Of a stretch of DNA of 64,000 bases, positions 8,509 to 18,900 are shown piece after piece. Location of the stretch: contig NZ_CP095855.1 of the NCBI RefSeq assembly GCF_023100805.1, positions 6,117,001 through 6,181,000 of the forward strand. Direction: 5' to 3'. Source of the stretch: Chitinophaga filiformis (lineage in GTDB: Bacteria > Bacteroidota > Bacteroidia > Chitinophagales > Chitinophagaceae). Made by a program: the position numbers and the translations under genes. The notes beneath the pieces are model-generated. The model was not told the DNA's origin and ran no database searches. It saw only the letters and a program-made list of their open reading frames with translations. Within the stretch, counting starts at the first letter, position 1. Each line of letters starts with the position of its first letter.

Positions 8509-9173
8509 CGTTGAAGCGCAGCTTTCAAATCACCTGTTGCATTGTCATCCATAATACCACGTGTATAATCTATTTGAGCTTGCGCTTTCAGGCACCCCAC
8601 TACACCTTCCACGTCCGCTGGCCGGGTAACATCAAATTGGCTTTCGCTCAGCTTACAGGTAAAAGTACCTGGCAGCATTCTGATCTCTGCCAAATACTGC
8701 CCAAACCCTACTAATTCATCACCGACGAAAAGTAAATCTTCGATAATTGTATCAAAATGTGTCAACCGTTCTTGGCTTACATTCAGCTGGCCTGTATAAT
8801 CGACATCACAACATTGTTCCAATGCGAGCTTCAAAACTCTACGATTCATACTGAGCGCATCCTCATTTATGCCGAGCGTCTCGGCAATATCTTCCCCTGT
8901 CAACGTACGTTGCCATAGAAGAATACTACATTCATGATATTTGAACAGACAATAAAACAGCAACGGATCTGTCGTGGATTTTACCAGGTTTTCAAAGGTA
9001 GCGGCACGCCAATCAAAGGCTTCGGTAAGAATTGTTTTTACTTCCTGGACGTTTGAAGTTTCTACCGCGCCAAACGTGGCATATAAATGAGTGGTTAGTT
9101 GTGGCAGGAATTTCAATCTACTCCGTTCACCATAATTTATCCAAACAATGTCGTTGGAAACAAAAATTTTCAT
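8418..9173 (-). CDS. N-terminal part of the split nuclease-like gene
   Basis: About 251 residues from the ATG at 9173 (MKIFVSNDIVWINYGERSR); an upstream in-frame start at 9275 adds a non-conserved-looking leader and is less likely. The domain is alpha-rich with no recognised family. Translation ends soon after a run of eight A on the coding strand (plus-strand T8 at 8455-8462). The frame one base back (-1) continues directly into the nuclease half, which overlaps it by 91 bases. Either one base was lost from the run, or a -1 slip at A8 makes a fused product. A sequencing error is also possible. Confidence 0.65.
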   Translation of the reverse strand: MKIFVSNDIVWINYGERSRLKFLPQLTTHLYATFGAVETSNVQEVKTILTEAFDWRAATFENLVKSTTDPLLFYCLFKYHECSILLWQRTLTGEDIAETLGINEDALSMNRRVLKLALEQCCDVDYTGQLNVSQERLTHFDTIIEDLLFVGDELVGFGQYLAEIRMLPGTFTCKLSESQFDVTRPADVEGVVGCLKAQAQIDYTRGIMDDNATGDLKAALQRCMGINYDATCAMIVYKKNIIIKPAGSFKV

Positions 9174-9554
9174 ATTTAAATTTATATATAATGCATAAGG
9201 TAGCTCTGGATGAGAAGGGCTCCGTGAACAACGAGCTAATGTTGTCCGCATGTCAACCAGTATTTGCGTCAGCAAACCACAACGATTGCAGAAATTCCTT
9301 GGGCGCTGTTAGTACAGGTATCCTCAACAATTCCCATCGGTATCATAGATACAGGTCTAGAACTGCCGGTAAACTCAGTAAATTTAACTCCTAATAGGTC
9401 GAAACAAACTGTAAAAAGTACTCTTAAGCCACAAAATTATTTCCTTTTTCACATTCGACAATTCAACGGGCGAAATGGCTTTGAGGAGTCATTCCACCAG
9501 AACTGTTGCGATGGACCGGTTTTTTGATTTTGATAATACTTACCTTGCTCACAG
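9174..9554. other. Gene-free stretch before the first ligD fragment
   Basis: These 381 bases are AT-rich with several short frames and no recognisable protein. The right end (about 9535-9554) already resembles the ligD sequence but is shifted out of frame, so decay of the gene fragment begins here. Confidence 0.4.
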
Positions 9555-9917
9555 ATAGATTTTACTCAAAGCCGCACCATCGCCTCCCGTTTATGTGATG
9601 AAATACACCAGCTGGTGCCTACTGTCAGTACGCGTAGCGAAAGCAGGTCATCCCGGGGTGATAAATTATATATAGATGCCGGCCAAAATGACTATGCAGA
9701 CACCCTGGCGGCACCTTACTCCATCCGCCCCTACCACCAGCCATTGGTATCCACTCCCCTGGACTGGAAAGAACTGCGCCCAACTTTAGACAGATGGGCG
9801 TTCAATATGGATACTATTGCGTCCAGACTGCGCAGGAAAGGCGATTTATTCAAAGGCGTGCTGGATGGAAAAGTAGCCGCTATCAATACCAGGGCATTAC
9901 TCAAACATTATCTGTAG
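9555..9917 (+). pseudogene. ligD: ligD 3'-end fragment, copy 1
   Basis: From ATAGATTTT at 9555 the frame reads IDFTQSRTIASRLCDEIHQL and on to the stop at 9917. It aligns collinearly with the last 120 residues of the intact LigD at 22085-24163 (the end of its polymerase/primase domain), including YIDAGQNDYADTLAAPYS and LDRWAFNMDTI. It has no ligase domain, no polymerase catalytic motif and no start codon in register. Nucleotide identity to the intact copy is clearly incomplete, with many third-base changes, so it is not a recent duplicate. An opposite-strand DUF4240 remnant follows, as at the other ligD-linked loci. Confidence 0.85.
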
Positions 9918-10009
9918 GACATAGGCAGGTACACTTGCGAACTGAAACCAGTATGTACGATAACCGGTAAAATTCTTTTCAGGGCGTCTATCGTGTAAAA
10001 TCACCTTCG

Positions 10010-10150
10010 TCACCTTCTGTTCCATGGGGTTCTCTTCACCCTGGAAACAGTCCTTGGCTTTTTATACATGGCGTCGAATAATTTCGGACATACGGCTCTC
10101 ATGTCACGAGGATTATCCATTTGCCAGGCAAATCCAGCAGAGGATATGTT
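10010..10150 (-). pseudogene. DUF4240 3'-end remnant
   Basis: Minus-strand frame ending at a TGA (10010-10012) reads FAWQMDNPRDMRAVCPKLFD then AMYKK. It aligns with the C-terminus of the intact DUF4240 protein at 20968-21567 (FAWQTGNRNDMRSICPQLFD then LMYKKK). Only about 45 codons are left and the upstream part is gone. It lies just past ligD fragment 1, on the opposite strand. Confidence 0.75.
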
Positions 10151-10192
10151 GAGGTTTTTTGCTAATGAGGAGGGCTATTCCACGATGGGTGC

Positions 10193-11032
10193 CTACAAAC
10201 GTCTATGTTTGGTTTTAATTTGCTTTGGCGCCATGACTCTTTCCGGCGGCAACCCCTTCTTTACTCTATTTTCTTTAATGATGGCAGCCATATAAGTCTC
10301 AGATATGTGTTGAAAAGTCGCTGTTGGATTGACGATCATTTGCACGTCGTTGATGTATTTTGCATCATTCCACTCCTTTTCGGGGCGCCACATATTATCA
10401 ACTCTTGCGGTACCTATGGGATCAATTTTATACCAATCCGGAAACTGCACCCAATATACGTTAGCCGGTGTCGTTACCAGGGCTTCTTCGTCGAAACTGA
10501 CAACCGTTTTATTTTTTTTATCATACCAGCCACAACTACCATTGGCTTCAATTGAAAAGTCAACGAATGGAATCGTAATCATGAAGTTTTTTATTGAGCG
10601 AAGCTCCTGCAACCGAATATCCACGTTGTATTTATCGCCCGCCAGATCCAGTACAGTGAGTGCCCCCTGAAGTCTGTTGAAAATAGTTTTACTCACCACC
10701 ACAAAATTTGATCTGTCTTCAAAACTTGCTGCATTGATGGCATTTAAGCGGCGATCATCTGATATCGGTCCTCCCAAAAGCTGCTCGGGCAACCTGACCA
10801 CCGTTTGAAACGATGTCGTCGGCTGATCTATTAGCAGCAATTTATTTTGCAACCGGTCAAACACCATGGCGTATGTACCATTCACTGCATTTGCCCCGTT
10901 AAGACAAACACCACCTTCAACGTTTCCCTGCGGATAAATTCTTTTGCCATGGTGTTCTAAATTGAAAGCCCGGCCATCAATAAACAACTGCCCTATCTTC
11001 GGATCACCAATGTGATTAAGCTCTATTTTCAT
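10193..11032 (-). CDS. Hypothetical protein
   Basis: 279 residues from ATG 11032 (MKIELNHIGDPKIGQLFIDG); an in-frame ATG at 11056 would add 8 residues. The composition is that of a soluble beta-rich globular protein with repeated strand-like segments (AMVFDRLQNKLLLID, NFVVVSKTIFNRLQGALTVL). No signal peptide, TM helix or catalytic motif was recognised. It ends 43 bases from the DUF4240 remnant on the same strand and may once have shared its transcript. The C-terminus is basic (KQIKTKHRR). I do not recognise the family. Confidence 0.65.
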   Translation of the reverse strand: MKIELNHIGDPKIGQLFIDGRAFNLEHHGKRIYPQGNVEGGVCLNGANAVNGTYAMVFDRLQNKLLLIDQPTTSFQTVVRLPEQLLGGPISDDRRLNAINAASFEDRSNFVVVSKTIFNRLQGALTVLDLAGDKYNVDIRLQELRSIKNFMITIPFVDFSIEANGSCGWYDKKNKTVVSFDEEALVTTPANVYWVQFPDWYKIDPIGTARVDNMWRPEKEWNDAKYINDVQMIVNPTATFQHISETYMAAIIKENRVKKGLPPERVMAPKQIKTKHRRL

Positions 11033-11152
11033 GTCCGTCCAATTTTCAACATACACAGATAATATCTATCGTTGCTTAGACAAAAATGAGATGACATGAA
11101 ACGCTAAAATGGGAGTTATACAAACATGGGAAAAATGAGAGAAGGTGGCTAA

Positions 11153-11311
11153 CCAAACGGATTAGGTCTGCAATCAACCCAATACCACCTCATCGCAATC
11201 CACTCAGGTGAATTGGATCTGCTTGTGATTAGAACCTGTGAAGCCAAGATAGAAGTAACTGGGAGTCCAACAAGAAATTATTGCAACCCTGGGGACAAAT
11301 GGAGTTTATAG
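11153..11311 (+). pseudogene. Possible orphan ORF fragment
   Basis: An open frame of 52 codons runs from just after a TAA (11150) to a TAG at 11309, with protein-like composition (HLIAIHSGELDLLVIRTCEA then KIEVTGSP). It has no ATG. The region around it (11033-11362) holds nothing else I can support. It may be the tail of a lost gene or chance. Confidence 0.25.
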
Positions 11312-11362
11312 GTAGCGAAGCGCGGCAGAAAAGTAAAGCAGGTCCCGAGCAAAAGCGAGCCC

Positions 11363-11605
11363 TTAATTTAACAGGTGATGTAAATAGGCAGCAGAAGTCT
11401 TAATAGCTTTACTCATTTTGATCAATTCCTTCTCGGTCGCTTTCTTTTCTAAGCGGATAATTTTAAGTCTTTGTGGACGTATTTTCGTATCCTTACAGAA
11501 CCGGGTTGGGGAAATAAAAATAAATACAGATTCAAAATTGCGCAGATCTCCTGCCTCAATAACAGCCTTGAGCCCCTTGTATTTCCATTCAATATTACTT
11601 TCCAT
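11363..11605 (-). CDS. Small helical, possibly DNA-binding protein
   Basis: An 80-residue protein from ATG 11605 (MESNIEWKYKGLKAVIEAG); the longer frame to 11644 has an unlikely leader. The order LRNFESVFIFISPTRFCKDT, RPQRLKIIRLEKKA, EKELIKMSKAI, TSAAYLHHLLN resembles a widespread Bacteroidota small protein with an XRE-like helical fold (usually 'F..IF.yiPkT...'). A regulatory role is plausible but unproven. It stands alone, upstream and divergent of the CHAT module. Confidence 0.55.
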   Translation of the reverse strand: MESNIEWKYKGLKAVIEAGDLRNFESVFIFISPTRFCKDTKIRPQRLKIIRLEKKATEKELIKMSKAIKTSAAYLHHLLN

Positions 11606-12026
11606 AACTGAATTAATTTTTGTCAGGAAAGCGCAAAATAACATATTTTGTTTTGAGCTTATGAAAGAGGATATAGACGTGGAAAACTATTAATCGTGTT
11701 GAGTAGTTTCACCTTTATTAAAAATGTGGTAATGTTCTATCAATAACTTGATAAACATCGTCAATCGGAATTCTTTGGCTAACCGCTTGCTTCCAAGAAT
11801 CAGCCTTACTACTCTGCTTTACAATCTCAACAATATTACTGCTACCATAGTTACTGTAATACCTGGAAGGTTCAGAAATACGGGTAAGTTATCATACTTT
11901 TTGAGAATATTTGTAGCGGAAAGGAGCAGCGGTAGTTACATAAAAGGAGGTTGACAATTACCATTTGCCTTAATAATTTGATTTATCATAGAATTTCAGT
12001 AAGTTAGGGCAACTAAACCCCAATAT
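11606..12026. other. Intergenic region upstream of the CHAT module
   Basis: These 421 AT-rich bases separate the divergent small gene and the membrane/CHAT module. The frame at 11748-11954 has no recognisable protein content. The region probably carries promoters for both sides; none could be assigned with confidence. Confidence 0.4.
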
Positions 12027-12443
12027 ATGTCTGCCCCACTTCGTATTGACAAAAAAGCTACAAAAGTAATGGGAGGCGATGAGGCCTTTAAAGATTACTT
12101 AAGTCGGCTGATAAAAATGATCCCCGCTGAAATTGTTGGTCTTTACATGATCGTCACAGGCTTTATTCCGGAAGATGAGCATACCTGGTTGTTAATCGTT
12201 ACCATTATTTGCCTGATCTTTCTTATAATAGTTCGTGTGAAGGCAACCAGTGATAAAGCCAATAATTTACCTCCGCAGCAGTTTCCAATCTTCGTGGCTG
12301 CAATAGCATTTGTACTGTGGGTATATTGGTTAGGAGGCCCATTCAAACACTATGAAGGGGTTCACAAACAATTTGTTGCCTCCGTATTAATTGTTCTGTG
12401 GTCTTTCATAATTCCAGTTTTCTATAAAGGGTCTGTATCGTGA
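12027..12443 (+). CDS. Small integral membrane protein (CHAT module component 1)
   Basis: The 138-residue protein has a short soluble N-terminus with DYLSRLIKMIPAEIVGLYMI, then about four TM helices (around 36-46, 54-71, 89-104 and 117-134). The 'IPAE(I/V)VGLY' motif recurs in small membrane proteins of bacterial conflict operons; the family has no assigned function. Its stop overlaps the next gene by 4 bases, so the two are coupled. It is the first gene of a module ending in CHAT proteases and may anchor or signal from the membrane. Confidence 0.75.
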   Translation: MSAPLRIDKKATKVMGGDEAFKDYLSRLIKMIPAEIVGLYMIVTGFIPEDEHTWLLIVTIICLIFLIIVRVKATSDKANNLPPQQFPIFVAAIAFVLWVYWLGGPFKHYEGVHKQFVASVLIVLWSFIIPVFYKGSVS

Positions 12444-13384
12444 AAAATAAACATGCATTCCAGCTTATTTTATATATCGTCCTGATCTTATCGATACTGC
12501 TAATCGTAAGTGTGCTGCCTGGTATTGATCTGGAAGGACCTATAAGGATCTCTCCCCAAAATGAAGGATTAAGGTCAATACTGATTGTGCTGGGAGGAGG
12601 TGCTATGGGAAGTACATTGCGAGCGATTCTGTCTATGTCGGCAATTATTTATGGTAACATAGATACAGGCACAAGTCTGCCATTCTATTTTCAACGTGCT
12701 TTTACCGGTTTGTCCGCTTCCCTGATCGTGTATTTCATCTTCAAGGGCTTGTTGCTCAGTCCGAACACACCAGCTCAATACATCAATTTTTCGGGTATCC
12801 TGGTCCTGTCTATCATGTCAGGCTTCTTTGCAGATGAATTTCTAAGGCAACTAACCGCTTCGTTGTATCGGTTAGTTAACAAAGATGCCAGGGTAGATGA
12901 GAAAATTAACAATTTGACAATGGCCTTGGGCATCGATATCCTGGATAATTATGACGGGAAGTTCTGTTTTTTTTTAACAGATACTGATGGCAATACTTTA
13001 ATTCCAGCCATGTCCACGAGAAGGTTAACGGTAACCATGAACAGGGAATATATCCTGCATTGGTACCTCAGGCCTAAAACGGAAACGGAAAACCAAGATT
13101 CCATCACCGAAGACCTGATTGTCAGCGGTGGCAAGACAAGTGAAACGGTTACTTTCACCATAGTACCCCATCTGAACGCACAACGCCTAGCACCACGCGA
13201 ACAAACAGTAAGCTTTCCCGTGCACCGACGATCAGAAACCAAGACCATACCTTTTTCAATTACAACAGAAAATGAGCGTCCAGACCTTTGGCTTGAAATT
13301 TTTCAAAAGAACCGCCTCATCAGCGTTATCAACGTTAACCTGAACTTTGAGGAGGCACCTAATTCCAGTACATTGAATCCTTAA
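12440..13384 (+). CDS. Membrane protein with C-terminal beta-rich domain (CHAT module component 2)
   Basis: 314 residues. TM segments lie near 8-26, 43-60, 86-106 and 118-132, including GGGAMGSTLRAIL and YINFSGILVLSIMSGFFADE. From about residue 150 the protein is soluble and beta-rich (KFCFFLTDTDGN, RLTVTMNREYILHWYLRP, TVTFTIVPHLN). The tail looks like an immunoglobulin-like or sensor module, but no family is assigned. It overlaps component 1 by 4 bases and lies 7 bases before the first CHAT gene, which fits a membrane sensor paired with a protease effector. Confidence 0.75.
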   Translation: MKNKHAFQLILYIVLILSILLIVSVLPGIDLEGPIRISPQNEGLRSILIVLGGGAMGSTLRAILSMSAIIYGNIDTGTSLPFYFQRAFTGLSASLIVYFIFKGLLLSPNTPAQYINFSGILVLSIMSGFFADEFLRQLTASLYRLVNKDARVDEKINNLTMALGIDILDNYDGKFCFFLTDTDGNTLIPAMSTRRLTVTMNREYILHWYLRPKTETENQDSITEDLIVSGGKTSETVTFTIVPHLNAQRLAPREQTVSFPVHRRSETKTIPFSITTENERPDLWLEIFQKNRLISVINVNLNFEEAPNSSTLNP

Positions 13385-13391
13385 ATTTTGT

Positions 13392-14648
13392 ATGCATTCC
13401 GGAGCGCCTAAATTAACGATCGATATCGAAGGCAAAGATTGGCTGACCGTAAAGATCAAAGCCGGACGAATGGAATTGCCGGCTATAGAAGTTGATTTTT
13501 CAGACCAACGCATAGGAGAATACTATAATATCTTGTATGATGCGCTTGACAAATTCCTTGAAATCATAGGCGACGAAAAACAGATAAGTATTTCCGATGC
13601 AAACAGAGCTTTGAAGTATCTGAACTCTGCCGGCGCAGGTTTGATGTTCTACCTTTTCGGTAACAGAATCAGTGAAGTACGGGATTTCATGCGAAGAGCT
13701 GTTGAGACATGGAGAATGAGTTCAACAGATGCGTATACTGTGCCGTTTGTGGAAGTAAGATCCCTACAAAACAAATATATTCCGGTTGAATTTTTACCAG
13801 TTTTTGATAGTGCTGCCCCGGCGGCCGCTACCAACTCAAATGACCTGCTACTAATTGCCTCGCGGTTTCTTGGCTTTTCAACCTGTATCAATCGTATCTA
13901 CCACAGACCCTCGCTTCGGTCCCAGGTCAAGACCGATGCAAAAATTGCACAGGACGCCAAAATGCGCGTACGCTTTTTCAAAAACAGAAAGCTTACGCGC
14001 TTGCAGGAGGAGGAAGATTTCCTGAGAAACCACGCCGGTATTGAACTGCTTAGTAAATGGCCGGTTGGCATTGCAGCGCCAGATCAATTTATTAATGAAT
14101 TGGCCGCCTTGATTTGGAATGGCAAGGACATTGCTACGGGCGTGGCTGAACCGCAGGATGATATTCACCATTTCACCTGTCACTGCATTAATGACTATGC
14201 ATTGTCTTCAAACAGCAAATTACATCTTACCTATCCCCACAAGGGCCTAATTTGGACATCAAATAAAGATGTGTATGTTAGCATTGATAGCCTGGCAAAA
14301 GAGTTTGGCCAGCAAAAGAGCCGCGACACCAAAACTTCATATCCCCTGGTGTTCCTGAACGCCTGTAAATCAAATAAACGCAATCCTCTCGGTTTGATGT
14401 CTTTTCCAGACCTGTTTGTGAAACATGGGAACAAAGGCGTAATTGGCACCGAGACAATGATACCAGAGATGTTTGCCGGCGAATTTTCAAGGTGCTTCTA
14501 TGACAAGCTGGTCAATGGCTTTAGCATATCTCAAGCGCTTCATACAAGTCGCTGGTACCTGCTGAAAAGGTTCAACAATCCACTAGGCATATTATATACG
14601 CTCTATGCTGATCCAGATCTGCGCATGGAAAATCATTCTCATGCTTAA
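13392..14648 (+). CDS. CHAT-domain (caspase-like) protease, component 3
   Basis: The 418-residue protein ends in a CHAT domain, a caspase/separase-like cysteine peptidase. The predicted catalytic His is H264 in HFTCHC (260-265) and the Cys is C325 in FLNACKSN (321-328); GNKGVIGTETMIPEMFA and YADPDLR near the end match the family. The N-terminal 240 residues lack TPRs and have no recognised domain. By family knowledge CHAT proteases are effectors in bacterial conflict systems and cleave a target protein once triggered; the target is unknown. It directly follows the two membrane genes and is separated from the TPR half of the module by 194 bases. Confidence 0.88.
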   Translation: MHSGAPKLTIDIEGKDWLTVKIKAGRMELPAIEVDFSDQRIGEYYNILYDALDKFLEIIGDEKQISISDANRALKYLNSAGAGLMFYLFGNRISEVRDFMRRAVETWRMSSTDAYTVPFVEVRSLQNKYIPVEFLPVFDSAAPAAATNSNDLLLIASRFLGFSTCINRIYHRPSLRSQVKTDAKIAQDAKMRVRFFKNRKLTRLQEEEDFLRNHAGIELLSKWPVGIAAPDQFINELAALIWNGKDIATGVAEPQDDIHHFTCHCINDYALSSNSKLHLTYPHKGLIWTSNKDVYVSIDSLAKEFGQQKSRDTKTSYPLVFLNACKSNKRNPLGLMSFPDLFVKHGNKGVIGTETMIPEMFAGEFSRCFYDKLVNGFSISQALHTSRWYLLKRFNNPLGILYTLYADPDLRMENHSHA

Positions 14649-14842
14649 TATTATATTGGAGTCAATGGAATCGTAAGTGAAGTCTGCTAAGATACTGAAA
14701 TAAATTATTGTCAATATAATAGTTTTATTATCGCTTAGGATATGTTATGGATCACTTATAAAAGGGCCATTCATTCAGGGGCAATACCAAGTGGGCTTGT
14801 TTATGATCACAATGATGTATACTCAAATAGAGAGAGACATTT

Positions 14843-15982
14843 ATGGCAAACTTAGATATAGGAACGTTTCGTCTTGATACAGCAAATGAACCTTCATTCA
14901 GTCAGCTAACTCAAGGATCAGAAATAGAAAAGGATGCTGCCGTCCAAAAGATCTATGACCTGGCAAAGACAAAGAACGGAATGGAGCAATGGAACGATTT
15001 TGCCATTGCATTGGGCATCTTAGGTAAAAAGGAAGTCGCCTTGGGCCTTTTTAAAGACCTAATTGAAAGATTTCCAGATCACGATGTACTTCGATATAAC
15101 CTGGCCCTCTCCTATGTTTACTGTGGGATGAATGCTGTAGGTCGATATCATCTGATTCAACTATCCCAGTCAGCAAACGAAAAATCATTCCGGAAGTTCA
15201 GCCGGGAAAGCCTTGAGAAGTTTGAATCTTATTTAGGTATTACAGAAGCCGATGATCGCCTAAAGGATCTGCAAATCTCGTACTTCCGCAAAGCAATACT
15301 TGCGGCTGCACCGGATAGTAACATTTTTTTGTCTCTCGGCAGATTACTTTTCGACAGAATGAATAAGGAGATGGATGATGACTGCGTTTTAGAACTAATT
15401 GCGCTTCTGGAAAGAGGAACTAAAATGTATCCGAGAGATTCTCAGCTCATGGAGATGCTGCTGGCTACCAAACTATGGTACGAACCATATAAAAGCCACC
15501 ACAGTATTGCCGATCAACTCGCTTGCATTTCCCCCTCCTCTCCCTTATTGGTCGAATATCTCAGCAGGAAAAAATGCGATACAATCATGCATTCTAGAAC
15601 AAGCAAAATCTTTAGAGTTCTCGTCGAAGAATATATGAGCGGACAGGAGGAATTCAAACAATATGCACTTAAAGATCTCGCCGCCTTCGTGTTCCTGGAC
15701 CCAACCAATACTGCTTACAGGATTATGTATGCGCTCGCGCTGGCCTGCAACAAGCAGTATGCTGCAGCCTTGAAACAGGTTGCTAAGGCAGAGCAGGAAC
15801 CCCACAAAGATTATGTATATTTTTTTAATGTGTCCCAGATTTTTCACAAGTGTGGTGACAAACAAAAGGCCCTTGATTATGTAGAAAAAGCAGAATCGTT
15901 TGTCGAAACTGAACAGGACAGAACCGATCTTGACAAAGTGATCGCCCTTATCAAAAATGACAGTGAATGGAAAATAGCGTAA
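14843..15982 (+). CDS. TPR-like helical repeat protein, component 4
   Basis: The 379-residue protein is all alpha-helical, with TPR-style repeats visible at WNDFAIALGILGKKEVALGL (about 50-69), VLRYNLALSYVYCGMNAVGR (84-103), and again near 290-365 (ALALACNKQYAAALKQVAKA; FHKCGDKQKALDYVEKAESF). TPR units bind partner proteins, so it is probably an adaptor or sensor for the CHAT protease that follows. Its end overlaps the start of that gene by 16 bases. The 194-base gap upstream may hold a second promoter. No enzyme motif is seen. Confidence 0.8.
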   Translation: MANLDIGTFRLDTANEPSFSQLTQGSEIEKDAAVQKIYDLAKTKNGMEQWNDFAIALGILGKKEVALGLFKDLIERFPDHDVLRYNLALSYVYCGMNAVGRYHLIQLSQSANEKSFRKFSRESLEKFESYLGITEADDRLKDLQISYFRKAILAAAPDSNIFLSLGRLLFDRMNKEMDDDCVLELIALLERGTKMYPRDSQLMEMLLATKLWYEPYKSHHSIADQLACISPSSPLLVEYLSRKKCDTIMHSRTSKIFRVLVEEYMSGQEEFKQYALKDLAAFVFLDPTNTAYRIMYALALACNKQYAAALKQVAKAEQEPHKDYVYFFNVSQIFHKCGDKQKALDYVEKAESFVETEQDRTDLDKVIALIKNDSEWKIA

Positions 15983-18900
15983 CACAACAGTATGTAAAAT
16001 TCGTGGAGGCACTAGTACACACAAAAACTGTTGCCACTATGAAAGACCTTATCCACTCGGCTACCCACCTGAAACCGGCCACACTGCATAATATGCTAAA
16101 CCAACAGAGAAAAGAGGAGAAGGAAGCTGGAAATGAGGAGAAATATAATCTGTTGACCTTCATACATGAGATAGTAAATCGGGAACACAGGAATGACGAA
16201 TTGGAAACAATTACGGATACACTTACCCTATATAAGGCAGCGATAAAACAGCGGAATATCATAAGGTTGAAAAGCCTTCTAATAGCACATAAGAACTTTG
16301 TAAACCTCGACTTGATACAGCTGACTATGGGTGGCAGTAGGGAGAACCAAATTCCCTTGCAGGAGGATATTATGATCATGTTTGTTGCGTCGTTGATTAT
16401 AGCCAACATAGAGTTTAAAATGATCGCCTGCTTATTATGGGTTCGGTTTCTGTTTCATAAGGGGCTTTTCAAAAAAGGAAAAAAACGAATAGACATTGCC
16501 AAAAAACAAATGTCGGATTCGCAGAAGGATCAGTTACAACAAACCCTGCTCGCTCTTGAAATTGCCTATGCTCGGGAACGAAAAGAGTTGCGAACAGCAC
16601 TTCAACTGATGGAAAATATGCGTCTTCTTTTGAAACAGGAAGATACCGGTAATGCTCTTTTTGAACTACTGTATTCCATGGCAAGAATTGCCAGAGAATT
16701 GGGGCAATACGAAAAATCAATCGGGCTGCTTGATGAACTGTTTGAATTGCTAAACATAGCCATGCAACAACCTGACATCAACGTGGATCAATTTATTTTG
16801 GGTACATGTAGGTTACGCGGGCTTGTGCTGGAGGACATTGGCCGTGGCGACCTGGCACAAACAGATTATCAACAGGCATACAACATATCCATAAAGATGG
16901 GCGATAAACACGAACAATTTGTAAACCTGACAAATATTGCTATTTCTTATGTTAAGCTGCACCGGAAACAAGAAAGCCTGTTCCGTCTTCAACAGTTATT
17001 ACAGACAGTGAGAGAGTGGGGCGATCCTATCACAATTGCATCTACCCACAATAATATCGGATCCATTCTTCAAAGCATGGAACGCTATACAGAAGCTCTT
17101 TCACACTATTATGAGGCTCTTGAAATAAAGGTTGACTCCCCATACAAGTTTGGGGAAGCAGTTGCATCGTTGGGCATAGCCGATTGTTATTTGGCCATGA
17201 ACAACCCCGACCTTTATCGCGTGTTTCACAGCTATGCCTTTGTGCCAATACTTCAAACTGGTGATGTAGGCCTAATGGCGACTTACGCAATTGGAAGGGC
17301 TGCGCATTACACAGACGAATCGGAACAGGATCAGAACAGGAAAGATCTTATGCTCGCCTTGAATATTGCCAAGTCGCTAGACCAAGTCGTTTCGGTCGCC
17401 AGACTGATTCCCTGGCTTTGCCAAGTGTATGAAAGAACAAACAAACTGGATGATGCTATTGCATTGTGTCATTCTTTTCTGGAAGAGCATCCCAATCTTA
17501 CTACTCATTCAGTTTTTTTCTATAGCATTTTAGCCACCTATGCCAGACTTCTGCTGGTTCAAGAGGCGCCGATCAGGCATCTTTTTGACAAACTGATGCA
17601 CACGGTTACACATATCAATAAAAATATAGAGGAGACTATTTTCGACAAGCATCGGGGAGAAATGGTTGGTCAATCCATTCTTCTGTACAATACAATTTTC
17701 CGGATATTATTGGAGTATAAGGGAGACGAAGTACTGATAAATGAAAAAAGCATAGCCATTTATTGTTTTAATTTGCATGAACTGGCTAAGTCGAGGACAT
17801 TTCTGAGCGACCTTTCTGTTAGTCGGCTCACTTTACCGGAGAATGTGCCGGAAGCACTTGGCAACAAAGAGCAGGAACTAATAGCCCTTCAATTGAGCTA
17901 TCAGCAAATGGAGAATGCTTACTCTGAAGCATACCGACTACAACGGCTTCAAGAACTGCGTATGGAACTGTTTGCCATCCGGGATGAGATCAAACTTTTT
18001 GCTCCAGATTATGTACGCGCCAGGGCGGGACTTCCCTACCAATATGAGGAAGCACAGGCATTTCTTGATCGCGAACCGCACGTGGCCTTTATATCCTTTT
18101 TTTGTGACACAGAAAACACGACTGTATTTGTGGTGCTTGCAGAAGAACCGGAACCCCGGGTATTCCGATATGCAGTTGGATCGGATGAAATTGAAAAGGT
18201 TGTGAAACAGATGCAGCGTGCATTCAACGGAGCGCCGTTCGAATTTCCCCCTTATCCTCCTATTCTTCCCGATCGCCCTTTTGAAAGAGAACTGGATTTT
18301 TTGGATCAACTCGGAGCATCCCTGCTCGGATTCACACATATCCTCACTGATGTGGAAGTGTTATGTATTGCCGCTCATGGCGTACTGCACCAGGTACCAT
18401 TTCACGCCATACGGCTAATCGATGGCCGGTATTTGGCCGAACAGTTTGCCGTAGTTTATACTGCTAGTATAAGCACTACCCTGCTGCAACAGACCGGGCA
18501 AAAGAGAAGCACTAGGCCGAATACTGTGTATGTTGCCTGTGTGCCCTCAAAGGAGGACAAACGGCCTGATCTCTTTGAGCAGGACCTTGACCTTTTTGAT
18601 CCGCATATCTGGCCGAAAGTTTCAACCGATATAGGAATAGCTGCTTCGCGCGAAAAGGTATACAGCGAAATATCCGGTCACAATGTCATTCATTTCTCGT
18701 GCCATGGCTATTTCGATAACACACAGGGTCATCAATCGGGATTGATTCTTTCAAATGGAATCGAACTGCCTACCCGCTACGGGCAAAACATGTCCTTTTC
18801 TGAACGAAACCAATTTGCCCTTACCGCCAAAGACCTCCTCAGTACCCATATCGATGCCGATCTGATAACGCTTAACGCTTGCTCTACAGCTTTGCAGGAA

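Noticed and set aside
11748-11954. 68-codon plus-strand frame upstream of the CHAT module
   Set aside because: No recognisable protein features; lies in intergenic AT-rich DNA.
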